A DNA stretch of 64,000 nt, taken from assembly GCA_030620095.1 (NCBI GenBank), contig JAUTXW010004702.1, forward strand, positions 1,156,024 to 1,220,023, written 5' to 3'. This document shows positions 46,866 to 62,932 of this stretch, one piece after another. Below the pieces are notes generated by a model. The model was not told where the DNA came from. It saw only the letters and a list, made by a program, of their open reading frames with translations, and did no database searches. Source of the DNA: Kuschelorhynchus macadamiae (taxonomy: Eukaryota > Arthropoda > Insecta > Coleoptera > Curculionidae). Made by a program: the position numbers and the translations under genes. The first letter of the stretch is position 1, and the number at the start of each line of letters is the position of its first letter.

Positions 46866-47942
46866 TTTCGTTTCAGCATGTAGGTTGAACAAAATATTAC
46901 CAGTTTATTTCTATTTCACACAAACATATTTCATGTGTCATCCTTTTATTTTATTATTGATTTATGGAAATGAGCTTATAAGAGAAACCCGATGATTAAA
47001 AAGATCATCTTTATTATTTTCATCGATTGATGACACATGAATAAAGATCTAGCGGCCCAACTGTATTTATTCGTCTTTTATGCAAACGTCAGTTGTATAA
47101 TCAATCCATAGTTTCCATTAGCGTTCAATCTAATCATAATAAAGTTATTGCAAAAGATAATCGTTCCATCATACCATATTGCCCACGAACCAGTTAAACA
47201 ATACGTATTGATTCAAACCGCAGTGCTTTGTCTGTTCGATATACTGCTTAGTTCGAGGATTTATACCCGAAATTAATTTGCCATTCATTCATGTAAGTGG
47301 TTTGTTGAAATTATCGGGTAAAGTTTCTCTTACTAAAATAGACGGGAGATGATGAGAGCGAATTTAATATGCGCTTGGATTTCGAATATCTGGGGAAAGT
47401 TTCAACAGCCGGGTTTCAGAGAATGCTTTCGTTAATGTCCAGGGTTAATAATACCAGCAGAGAAAGGTTAGTTATTAAAACAACCTATTCAAAATTAATA
47501 GGCTCTGTCTAAATGTTACATTAATAATTCTTTAAGAATCACGGTTCTTCGGTTTAGACTGTGTCAAGTTGGAACACGAAGTCAAAAACAGAATTAGCTC
47601 TTGGGATATTCGATATGATACGATATTTTAGAAAATTGGTACTTAAGCCTCTGATCGATATTTTGTATAGATATTTCGAATGCGATTATTTTATATAGAT
47701 CGATACATTGTGATCAGTATCGATATTTTGCAGTCCGGCATTCCAGCTTTAGTAACTTGTGATAACATCTTACTAGAATGCTAGCAGCCAAACGAAGTTT
47801 CGAATAGTTCTTTCTATTTGCAACTTATGGTTGTCGAAATTTGAATGAGTAATGATTTGTCTGAGAATGTTGCAGTGGAGTAACGAGAGGAAACTGCGCC
47901 GGGTTTCAATATCGATATTAACACATTGGACCTGTAGAAAAA

Positions 47943-52565
<4,623 letters not shown>

Positions 52566-53885
52566 TTTGTTAATTATTTTCTTGGGCATAGGTTAACTCA
52601 TTGAGAAGCAAAACTACATTTTAATCGACGTTTCGCTCATTATATTGAGCTTTTTCAAGATATTTTATTTTCTACAATAAAAACTAGTTTTAAATTGGTT
52701 AAAACATTATTGAAAAAACATTACTCAAAAAAACATTCCATTTAAAACAAACTATGATCATGAACACAAAAATACATTTAAAACAACATTAATATTATAC
52801 AGAGTACGTACCTTGGAAACATATCATGTGTACGACTGTTTTGCGATTGCAATAATTTCGACACGTCTGGAATTCTGGTAGATAAAAACGAGACAAATTT
52901 TTTCTATTTTTTTTTATATTTACTTTGATTTTTATAGCTGTACAGAGTTTGGGTTTATGATCTTACTGAAATGTACAGGGTTTTATGTATGGAGTAGTTT
53001 ATTTATTTAAATTAATTTACTTAGATATCAGATTATAATAAATTTGGCTTAAGTTATTGATGTCTTTTTTATCGTTGACGGCATCTTTCTCTTTTTTAAT
53101 TTGTATCATTTCTTTTATTGTGAGTTTTCGATAATTAGTTTCTTGCTCTAAAATTTTGGTTTGTTTAAAATCGAATTCATGTTTTTCTGTATGTTCGTGT
53201 TTGTGGAGTGCAGTTGATGCATTTTTTGTGTATTTGTGGCCGTTTAATCGACTATCTAAGATTGTGTTGTCATTCCTATGTACTTTTTTGGGCAATTTAA
53301 ACATGGAATTCAGTAAACTAGGTTTGATTTCTTTTTTTTTAATTACTTTGCTTTTCAAGAGAGTGAAAAGACAGTTTAGTAAATTCTGTGCTTTATGACA
53401 GACAGTTATGTCGTGTTTAGACAATATATAATTTATTTTTTCTGATAGATCGTCTGTGTAGGGCATTGCAACGTATTTAGTATTACCATTTCTTTCTTTT
53501 GTTGCTTTCTTTAAGTTATTATAAAAAACATGAGTTCTTTGTTTAAAAACTCGTAGTATGTTTTTTTCCGGATAATGGTTATTTATTAAAGTCTCTTTAA
53601 CCTTCTTTAAAATCTCAGGACGATATTCTGGGGAAGTAACTCAGATGGCACGATCGGTTAGACCTATAATAACGCTATTTTTTTGATTCTTTGGATGGTT
53701 GGAGTTAAAGTTTAAGTACCGCCCTGACCATGTTTTTTTGTATACCACTTGGTTTTTATATTTTGATTTTTCTTGTTTCTAATTAGGGTTAAGTCTAGAA
53801 AATTAATTTTGTTTTTGTCTTCAATTTCCATGTTAAATTTTAATTTGGGGTGAAAATTATTGAAAGCATTTAATAGGTCATTAAT
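52566..53885 (-). mobile_element. Penelope-like element copy, minus strand, of an inverted pair
   Basis: Minus-strand order is: RT C-terminal part (FNNFHPKLKFNMEIED, INFLDLTLIR, 53880-53760), linker, GIY-YIG domain and 3' untranslated region ending at the (TA)n array. The last ~720 bp recur in opposite orientation at about 53935-54655. The 5' part of the reverse transcriptase is missing. Confidence 0.85.
53017..53466 (-). pseudogene. Penelope-like protein, linker and GIY-YIG C-terminus (left copy)
   Basis: The 149 codons begin PYTDDLSEKINYILSKHDI and LLNSMFKLPKKVHRN, the region joining RT to endonuclease in Penelope-like proteins. They then run into LDSRLNGHKYTKNASTALHK, HEFDFKQTKILEQETNYRK and MIQIKKEKDAVNDKKDINNL, the second half of a GIY-YIG nuclease domain and tail. 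The GIY/YIG turn itself (KKYIGMTTQYL in the right copy) is missing, deleted between HRN and LDSRL. Upstream, EYRPEILKKVKETLI (about 53625) continues the same protein in frame-shifted form. Confidence 0.85.
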
Positions 53886-54201
53886 CAAACCTAACCTAGT
53901 TTACTCAATTCCATGTTTAAATCGCCCAAAAAAGTACATAGGAATGACAACACAATACTTAGATAGTCGATTAAACGGTCACAAATACACAAAAAATGCA
54001 TCAACTGCACTCCACAAACACGAACATACAGAAAAACATGAATTCGATTTTAAACAAACCAAAATTTTAGAGCAAGAAACTAATTATCGAAAACTCACAA
54101 TAAAAGAAATGATACAAATTAAAAAAGAGAAAGATGCCGTCAACGATAAAAAAGACATCAATAACTTAAGCCAAATTTATTATAATCTGATATCTAAGTA
54201 A
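53860..54201 (+). pseudogene. Penelope-like GIY-YIG endonuclease (right copy)
   Basis: The frame of 113 codons includes NLVYSIPCLNRPKKYIGMTT, with the YIG motif, then QYLDSRLNGHKYTKN (catalytic Arg region), ALHKHEHTEKHEFDF and the same C-terminal tail as the left copy, ending at 54201. Everything upstream of this domain, including the reverse transcriptase, is lacking. The first ~25 residues may cross the junction with the inverted partner, so the true start is unknown. Confidence 0.85.
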
Positions 54202-54660
54202 ATTAATTTAAATAAATAAACTACTCCATACATAAAACCCTGTACATTTCAATAAGATCATAAACCCAAACTCTGTACAGCAATAAAAATCAAAGTAAAT
54301 AAAAAAAAAATTGAAAAATTTGTTTCGTTTTTATCTACCAGAATTCCAGACGTGTCGAAATTATTGCAATCGCAAAACAGTCGTACACATGACATGTTTC
54401 CAAGGTACGTACTCTGTATAATATTAATGTTGTTTTAAATGTATTTTTGTGTTCATGATCATAGTTTGTTTTAAATGTAATGTTTTTTTGAATGATGTTT
54501 TTTCAATAATGTTTTAACCAATTTAAAACTAGTTTTTATTGTAGAAAATAAAATATCTTGAAAAAGCTCAATATAATGAGCGAAACGTCGATTAAATTGT
54601 AGTTTTGCTTCTCAATGAGTTAACCTATGCCCAAGAAAATAATTAACAAAATATTTATAT
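53886..54660 (+). mobile_element. Penelope-like element copy, plus strand, of an inverted pair
   Basis: This copy is shorter than its partner and is joined to it head to head at about 53885. It contains the GIY-YIG part and the 3' untranslated region, ending about 25 bp before (TA)n array 3. Sequences shared with the left copy are nearly identical, so the two arms are close in age or were kept alike. Confidence 0.85.
54556..54590 (+). other. Possible degenerate hammerhead core in a Penelope 3' region
   Basis: CTTGAAAAAGCTC, a loop, then GAGCGAAACGTCG fits the plan of a hammerhead (core, GCTC/GAGC helix II, GAAACGTC) with a substituted first core. The mirror copy lies at about 52629-52663 on the minus strand. 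Confidence 0.45.
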
Positions 54661-54681
54661 ATGGTTAAAGAAAAAAACCGA

Positions 54682-54684
<3 letters not shown>

Positions 54685-54744
<60 letters not shown>
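54685..54744. repeat. (TA)n array 3, ~60 bp
   Basis: It follows the 3' end of the right Penelope copy and precedes hammerhead repeat B. Confidence 0.98.
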
Positions 54745-54746
<2 letters not shown>

Positions 54747-55025
54747 TGCTCCGTGGTAAATAGAGTATCAAGTCCGGCGAAGATTTCGGATGTGCTCTTG
54801 GTAATCACAAATGTCGGTTTTGCTCCTGTTGGTGACTCTGGTATTGTTTTGTGTATTCATTTTGGCACTAGTTGTACTCGTCTTTCAACTAGTTGACTGT
54901 ACTGATGAAGACCTTAAGTCAGAAACACGTGTCTATCGTTAGCCAAATTCCATTGCTTTAGCGGTCATCCCAACGAATCCATTTTCTGCTATATACTAGT
55001 TCTAACCGCGCTATATGTTTTCTAC

Positions 55026-55027
<2 letters not shown>
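54745..55027 (+). repeat. Hammerhead-bearing repeat, copy B
   Basis: It is a second copy of the repeat at 52130-52348 in the same orientation. It contains a near-canonical hammerhead core and ends against (TA)n array 4. The upstream 54750-54850 section (AGTCCGGCGAAGATTTCGGA) has no counterpart in copy A. Confidence 0.75.
54888..54950 (+). ncRNA. Hammerhead ribozyme-like motif (type I, short helix III)
   Basis: The first conserved core CTGATGA is exact (54902-54908). GACCTTAAGTC follows, giving a GAC/GTC helix II, and then GAAACACGTGTC (54922-54933). There GAA is the second core and ACACGTGT is a self-complementary helix III ending in the GTC cleavage triplet. Bases before the core (CTAGTTGACTGTA) and after it (TATCGTTAG) can pair as an interrupted helix I. 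One extra A at the base of helix II is non-canonical. Tiny self-complementary helix III, working as tandem dimers, is known for hammerheads in Penelope-like elements. Cleavage would fall after C54933. Confidence 0.65.

Positions 55028-55076
<49 letters not shown>
55028..55076. repeat. (TA)n array 4, ~49 bp
   Basis: Directly follows hammerhead repeat B. Confidence 0.98.
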
Positions 55077-56629
<1,553 letters not shown>

Positions 56630-56639
56630 CGAAATTATT

Positions 56640-56896
56640 TTACAATACATTTTTGTCTGATTATATTGCATTTTTTTACCAGGAAGCTTATACAATGATA
56701 AGGGAAAAGGTTAACAAGACTATTGGACAGGGGGTTAATATAATTTCTATGTCGTGGACAATATTTCCTGTTGTTGCAGTTCTTAACAAAAACATGAAAC
56801 CGTAGAACATGGAAATCTTGGATTGCTCCGTTTTAATAATTTCTTCTCCGTGGATGGTAGACTCGATGCGTTAATCAGATTGGTCTATCTATTCTA
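56640..56896 (-). pseudogene. Penelope reverse transcriptase, portion beyond the hAT insertion
   Basis: Frames give IIKTEQSKISMFYGF, matching the FYGLPKIHK region of Penelope RT, then after shifts YINPLSNSLVN and SFLVKKCNII. These align with LINPF-type and SAHFVEKLKNI segments of the copy at 17525-17842. It is about 85 codons with at least two frameshifts, ending at the truncation. Confidence 0.75.
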
Positions 56897-59512
56897 CAGG
56901 GGCGTGCGGTGAAATTTTAAGAAATGGAAGCAATTTTTAGAAACTTACCTATTTGTAATGTAATTCGATTCTTCGATCATTTTTTGCAAAGTCCTCAATG
57001 ACGTCATCATAAAAACGTCGATGCTCCGACATATTTTGGAGAAGTTTATTTTCAGGACAACAGTGATGTATGCGAAAGTCTCTCCTGCCCCGTTGAATTT
57101 CTCACGAAATTTTTTATACGTTTAAGTGTTGAAAAATTGCGTTCTACTGATGAACTTGTGGCAGGTATTGTCAATACTAATTCACACAATTTCGACACTT
57201 CGGTATAGGCATCTTCCAGCTCCTTGTCTTTTAAAAATTGCATTAGTTTCTTAGCGTTAATTTTTGCGCTAATGTCATCAGTTTCGTATATCACTTTTAG
57301 TTCAAATCGTAGTAACAATCGGTCGAAGAACTAGCCATAATGAAGAAGAAGAGATTTAAACGCATCTTCTGGAAAAGTTTTTCCTTTTAATGCATCAAAA
57401 TTGCAGAGCTCGAGTAATTTAAAATTATTTAAACCGTTAAATCTATAGTTTATTTGTTGCTGAATTTGATCGATTATTTCATAAAAGAGGTGTGTGTATG
57501 ATGTTTGAACATCTCCCACCTTGTTTGTTCGAAGACGCTTGGCTTGTAGCTCTACATTTAACGTCATCGTTTTCTCCCAAAATAGGTCAAAGTCATCTCT
57601 TTTTTTGCTTAACATGGACTTAAAATCATCCACTTTTTTTAGGCAGAAAGCAATATCATTTGTTTTAGTTTGTAATATATTAAAAACATTGTCCGAGAAT
57701 GGAAATATTTCTGAAAATATGTTCAACAAATAATTAAAATTAAAACCTTGTTTCAAACAGTCCAAAAACCACCTCGAACTATTTATTGTTTCTGAGTCCC
57801 ACGTTTCATTATTTTCTATTATATTCTCAAATAGTTCAATCAGTGATTCACGATTTTCAGATACTGTTAACACAAGTCTTCCATTATAGTTCCACCTAGT
57901 AGGAGCTACTTAGGGCAATCGTTTGTGGACAATGCAGTCCAAAGCTTGTGTACGTTATGTTGACTTGGAAAAAAAGCAGCCATGCCACTTAAAGTAACAA
58001 AAAATACTTTACACTCTTTAATGTAATTGATGGACTGGGATAAAACTAAATTTAATTTATGAGCAAAATAATGGACAAACACAGCTCTTGGGAAAGTTTC
58101 TCGAACTTTAGCTTGCATACCCCCTAATTGTCCTGCCATCTCTGCAGCTCCGTCATAACTTTGAACAACTAATTTTTTCTCTCCATTAATTTCTTTAGTA
58201 ACGTTATAAACTACGGTATATATTCTTAAAACATAAAAATCCCTCTTGAGTACTTTCGTCTGTTTCAACGTAGCTTATTACTATAGATAATTGGCTAAAA
58301 TTAATGATATCAGTTGTTTCGTCCAGAACAATAGCAATGAACCGCGCCTCGCCAATCTCCTGCTTAATTCTTTTTAGAATAATGATTGCAACAGCGAAAA
58401 TTAAATCATTCTCGATTCGATTCGACGTTCCGCGAAAAACGCTAGACTGCTCTAAATGATTTTTTAAGCAATCATCATACTTAGCCATTAAACTAAGTAA
58501 ATCTTGAAGATTTCCTCTATTTGAAGAAACCCTTGTTTCGTCATGACCTCTAAATCCCAATTCGTGCTGTCCGAGAAAACAAACAACATCGATAAGTCTT
58601 CTTAATATTTGCCTACTTTTGTCGACTAGTTCATTGTGTTGGCGGTGACTAATTACCAACTGTTTATTAAGGGCGTGTTCAATTCTGGTTTTGCCGAAGA
58701 CTTTTTCTTTTATGACGGCCTGCAAATCCGCTTTGGCCATAATGTGTCTTTTTACAGCTTTATGGAAATTGGTTAAATCGGAAAAACCAGTTTTATTCCA
58801 GAGACCTTTTTCATTTTCAAAAAGTAAACATGGCCAACAAAATAATTTACTAATATTTTCACAGCCTGTTAACCATTTAAATTGTTCGTATTGTTTTTCC
58901 AGATAAAAATGCCTAATACAGTTTTTCATTTTTGTAGTTAAATTTTTCATAGGCGGTTTTGCCTTCCCTTTGGAAATTATTTGAAGCTTATCAGCGAAGG
59001 TTAATATTGAAAATCCCTTTATTATTAAGACACACACCACACATTCACACACACTTTTTTTACTAAATTCTCCAACATTTTCAACGTTATTACCGACAAG
59101 TTGACCGTATTTGCATAACCACGTCCGTATTATTTGTCTTCCATATCGCACATACGTATCACACAACACACGGACAGCCGAGCAAAGAACCCACTCCAAC
59201 GATGGCTTCCGCCCCTACTTAAAGCACGCGACTGAAATGCAAAAACTGCAAACAGCCGGTGGAAAGTTCAATAACCTCTGGCTCGATTCACAGGAAATCA
59301 AGCATACAGGACTTCTATTCGATTTCTATTGTAGCTCGGTCGGGGTCAAGGCCGCATTTATTATGGGCTTGATAACTAACATGATATTTTAGCATTTTTA
59401 ATATAAACTAAATTAATGGTTTCCTATTTCAAAAATTACGTTTTAGAAGATGTTTTGTAATTTTTTTTGGGGAAGCACTGCTTCCCTTGCTTCCATGGAC
59501 TGCACGCCACTG
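56897..59512 (-). mobile_element. hAT element (ZMYM/TTF-type transposase), nested in Penelope
   Basis: The left terminus CAGGGGCGTGCGGTG and right terminus CAGTGGCGTGCAGTCC (inward on the minus strand) are inverted repeats; both continue to ATGGAAGCAA. The immediate flanks 56891-56896 and 59513-59518 are both ATTCTA, a 6-bp duplication. Full length is 2616 bp. Confidence 0.9.
57052..59199 (-). pseudogene. hAT-superfamily transposase with TTF zinc finger, near complete
   Basis: This is the transposase of the enclosing hAT, of the type annotated in animals as zinc finger MYM-type protein 1-like. The first frame (59199-58204) gives the TTF-type finger region (FKWLTGCENISKLFCWPCLL, FENEKGLWNKTGFSDL), then RGNLQDLLSLMAKYD and FIAIVLDETTDIINFSQLS, with the first catalytic Asp. 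After a shift, 58268-57906 gives QSYDGAAEMAGQLGGMQAKV (second Asp) and VHYFAHKLNLVLSQS. After another break, 57873-57331 is alpha-helical insertion-domain sequence. One stop (LLLHYG*FFDRLL) separates it from the dimerisation domain at 57318-57052, TIPATSSSVERNFSTLKRIK. About 700 codons survive with three to four disruptions, so it is relatively young. Confidence 0.9.
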
Positions 59513-60022
59513 ATTCTACTTATAGGGCCTGCCTGCACAACATTATAGGTGGGGTTGTCCAAAAGCTGAGTTACCTTTTCTACCTATTCGGTTCTGTCCA
59601 TGACGACTGTGGCATTGCCTTTATCTACTGGAAGGACCAGAATGTTTGCATTTGCATTGATTTTTTTCAGTTCAGGAGTGCTTCAAACTTCCTTTGTTGC
59701 TTAAGTGTAAATTCTTGATGAATTTTTTCTGCCTGTGCATTAATGATGTCCAAAGTTGTAAATATGGTTCCATCAAGCTAATTTCAGGTGAATTTCTAGT
59801 AGTTTACGGGCAATCACGACGCAATGCCTTAATCCTTTCTGTAACTAATGCTTTGCTGGCACACTTATAAAAGTTCTTAGCAGTTCTAGAAACAACGTGA
59901 TATCTTACCTGTAGTGATTTCGGTACTACATCCTCATCTCGGTATCTAAAGAGACAAATTTTCGCATCCTTTTTGGTTGTTCTCCCCATAGAGTTTTGCT
60001 TACATAGAACGAAAGCTTTCAT
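59513..60022 (-). pseudogene. Penelope-like protein, N-terminal and RT start
   Basis: The first frame (60022-59804) begins MKAFVLCKQNSMGRTTKKDA and ends ERIKALRRDCP, consistent with the poorly conserved N-terminus of Penelope proteins. After frameshifts, ANILVLPVDKGNATVVMDRT and VTQLLDNPTYNVVQAGPISR follow at 59690-59513, the diagnostic start of the Penelope RT. The hAT insertion lies immediately after GPISR. Confidence 0.85.
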
Positions 60023-60040
60023 TGCTTTGGTCTATTGCGA

Positions 60041-60193
60041 AATCATGGTTCAATAGACTGCCTCAAATTGGAATTAATATACGACGTTTGGCTTTGCACG
60101 AGGTATCTTCAGGGATCTTTATTCGACTTGTGCTCGCCGTACCGTGAGCCTGGCTTACGATCGGTTTCCACGTGTGATGTAGACCGTAACCCG
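60041..60193 (-). repeat. Penelope pLTR with hammerhead-like motif
   Basis: The minus-strand sequence CGGGTTACGGTCTACATCAC to AACCAT matches the sequence after the stop of the copy at 18360. PLEs carry such repeats at both ends. It starts exactly where homology between the two inverted arms stops. Confidence 0.8.
60082..60112 (-). ncRNA. Hammerhead ribozyme-like motif in Penelope pLTR
   Basis: The minus strand reads CTGAAGA (60112-60106, a valid CUGANGA core), a helix II region TACCTCGTGCAAAGC, and CAAACGTC where GAAACGTC is expected. The one changed base should abolish activity, and helix II is imperfect. The better-preserved relative at 62933-62964 supports the identification. Confidence 0.55.
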
Positions 60194-61900
60194 TTCTAAC
60201 ATTTCTCCCTTTAAAGGATGCCCAATTGAAATGTTATGGTTTACCAATATGATGGAAGGCGGTAAATAAGTAAGATATGTTAGTCACCAGACGCAATACA
60301 CTCACCTAATATCGACCCAATAATATCTCTTAATGATGACTATTGCTAGCTCTAGTCGGGTAGCTTCGGATTCTTCTTTCTCGTTACTCTACCAGTACTT
60401 CTATATCACAATCTCTTGCTTTAGATGTAATATTTAAGTTGAGCGCCACCAAGTTTTAATTTAAGTTAAATAAAACTTCTTAAAAAAAAAAGTTGTATTG
60501 GATCTAACCACAAAAAAGATTGTTAACTCAATTCCATCCACTAGGGAGCTTAATAGCATTCCAACAAGAAGTGAAGGAATTAAGTTTTCCCTAACAAGAG
60601 TTTAAATTTATTGTAAGGTTACACTAACTGAAATCCCAATAAGTTTCTTGCCCCCCCTTAAATGATTGAAGTTTAATTCTAGTTAAAACAAATAGTTATG
60701 TTACAAATGATAATGATTAGGGTTAAGTATTAAAAAAAATAAATTTTGATTAGCCACACGCTGAGTGGCAGCACAATAAATATCTATAAAATGTCTATTA
60801 CATAGATTTGAATGTCTTAGATATTAATAATAAATCAGCAGTAATCATGTAGCGCTACGAAGCCGGCTGCGTTTCACCTTACAGAAATTCTGCACAGTAT
60901 GCTATATGCTATACAAGGTGACACCAGTAATTAAATTAATATGGATAAACAGTTTGATTAACAGAAATAGTACTATATGTTAAGTTTCCAAATGTTATAC
61001 TACTACTTAGCTGAATACTCTATTCCCTAGTGTAGGCTGTAAAAGGTGGTAAGGCAGGTAACATCCAAGTGTTCCTTAGTGATCACTATGTCCTACAGCT
61101 CCTCTACGTAGACCATATCGAAGACATCATGTCTATTCCATCAAAAGAAAAGTTCCAATTCCATAAATAACTAGCAGTTAGGAAACCATACCAAAACCTT
61201 GCTAATGGTTTGTGTTTAAAGTTCCAAAATAATCCCAATGAACTTCAAAGGTTCAACCTTATACAAAAACTCTCATTGTAGCTACGAGGGTACCAAAAAA
61301 AAATTGCTTGATGAGCACCAATATTAAGATGACCGATGTTAGTGGCACGTGGAAGTAATTAAGACAAAATCGCCATAGAGGCCGTAAAGTTGAAACCCAA
61401 AATTTACTAAACCATAATATTCAACTTCACTTCGTCGAATCGGATCCTTCTAATCTGCCATTTGGGATGGAATTTAGTTAACAATCAAAAAAAAATTCAG
61501 AACATCCGACACTTCCGTCGTTTATGAGACTTGGTGCTAAAAAGAAAGATCTTTTTGTTAGCCCTTCTCACGTACACGAAATGGTTTCCATCACACAATA
61601 TTACCAAATACGGTAAATCAACATATCCTTTTCTACATTCCAAAACACTATTAGAAAAAAACAACTTTTCTCAGTATCAACAAAATAATGTTGGTACAGT
61701 AAATCCCCTAAATTAAATATTAACTTGTCAAATTCGAGTTCGGTTTATAACAAAAATAGCCTTATATCCATGGTATTGGAAAGAGATGAAAATATATTAT
61801 TACGCATCAACTAATCCAAGCTACCCTGTATTTTGTCCAACCAAAGAATAACCATCTAAATTAGTAAACTTAGTTCGCCGATACGTCAAATCAATAGGAT
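60194..61900 (-). repeat. Right arm of the ~2-kb inverted repeat
   Basis: It is the reverse complement of 1-2069 with deletions. Landmarks are AAAGGATGCCCAATT (inner end) matching 2039-2054, GTTGAGCGCCACCAAG matching 1812-1826, and CCAACCAAAGAATAACCATC (outer part) matching 34-53. Near 61860-61890 it contains about 30 bp absent from the left arm. No gene is present. Confidence 0.88.
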
Positions 61901-62748
61901 AGGAAAAAGAGAGAGAATACTTCCATTTCTATACTTATTTCGACTGCATTATTCTATCGATTGAAAGCATGTGGTTTTGAACTGACCTATCATAACCCCG
62001 TGTAAAAATCTGACAACTGATAAACAATAACAAAGCAAATCTTGTAGATTTCGAAATATATAATAATGAACAAATTTACCTTACTAATTAATGCAAAATA
62101 GTGAACCAAGTTATTAAAAAAACATTTGTGTTTAAATTTACGTTCTTGTGAAATTTCCAAACAAAATGTGATATGCTATTTGACATGTAAACAACAAAAT
62201 TCTTCTGAACTAACTGATATAAACAAATGGAATCTTAGAATATTAACGCAAGAAAACTACATACAGGTAGATTTTTGAATGTTCTATTAGATTATCTTAT
62301 CAGAAACATACGTCACTTAGATTTTACCTTCATTTGTTTGTCTTATATGATTGTTGACCTAGTCTTCGAGTCACAGCATATTAAAAATGTTAATTCCTAT
62401 TAATTGGAAGATCTTAAAGTGAATTATATATATAAAACAGTAATTATATGATAATCCAGTACAATATGCAAGTATATTACATCGGCTCTACCAAAAATAA
62501 ATTTTGTACTTTTGCTTCCGGCTATTTGTGACAAGAAATTTCTAAAACTAGCATTATTTCTGTTACTTAGGTATCAATGGTAAATGTAAGCCTGAATATA
62601 GTATAAAAGAGTGTTTTTAATTATAAATTAGATTAAAACGACTTAGATATCACAAAAGATATAATACTAAAAAAATGAAAAAGTGTCAAGCGAAGATTTA
62701 TTTTACTGAATTTTACTGCCCTATGTACTGACAAACATATATGACAAT
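61901..62748. other. No gene seen
   Basis: AT-rich sequence without a supported feature. Confidence 0.5.
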
Positions 62749-62930
62749 CTAACTGTAACACCGTATCTTTATTGAAGTTTTCTGTATATTTAAAAATTTC
62801 AATAGATTCTCTAAATTTTCGTTTATGAAATCGTGGAATGATGCTAGAACCATGGTTTCCTTTACATTCATAATATGGCCGGTGATATGCTGGTGTTCAA
62901 CTACAGTAGGCTGAACAATTTTTTTCTCTT
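62749..62930 (-). pseudogene. Penelope GIY-YIG C-terminal remnant
   Basis: The minus strand gives IVQPTVVEHQHITGHIMNVK, ETMVLASFHDFINENLENLL and KFLNIQKTSIKIR. This aligns with the C-terminus of the copy at 18058-18360 (VQHAAAKQQHTTGHIIHVKE). The open frame continues upstream to 63003, but that part reads through an inverted pLTR and is not genuine protein. Confidence 0.75.
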
Positions 62931-62932
62931 TT

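Larger units (their letters stand above)
34724..47942 (+). repeat. Four-unit tandem array, ~1.5-1.6 kb unit, with nested insertions
   Basis: The same non-coding sequence recurs four times head to tail, with starts at 34724, 37995, 39596 and 42420. Each unit begins at a variant of GACCTGTAGAAAAA, and the array ends at another copy of it (47929-47942). Shared landmarks are GATGACGCATGGATAAAGAT, CGCAGTGCTTTGTCTGTTCG and GAAGTCAAAAACGGAATTAG. Unit lengths without insertions are about 1564, 1601, 1523 and 1444 bp. Units A, C and D carry insertions; B is uninterrupted. No ORF is conserved between units, so it behaves like a satellite or segmental tandem duplication. Confidence 0.92.
42420..47942 (+). 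repeat. Tandem unit D (contains Transib copy 2 and mariner 2)
   Basis: It shares the segment deletion and the mariner insertion site with unit C. It has in addition a 3.1-kb Transib insertion, and a deletion that removed one end of the mariner with adjoining unit sequence near 46865. Confidence 0.88.
56630..60193 (-). mobile_element. Penelope-like element split by a hAT insertion
   Basis: Minus-strand order is: pLTR (60193-60041), N-terminal region (60022-59513), the hAT element, then RT continuation (56896-56640). Across the insertion the PLE sequence joins in register with the paralogue at 17385-17530 once one 6-bp copy is removed. The element is cut off in the RT fingers at about 56630. 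Its outer edge coincides with the inner end of the right inverted-repeat arm. Confidence 0.85.
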
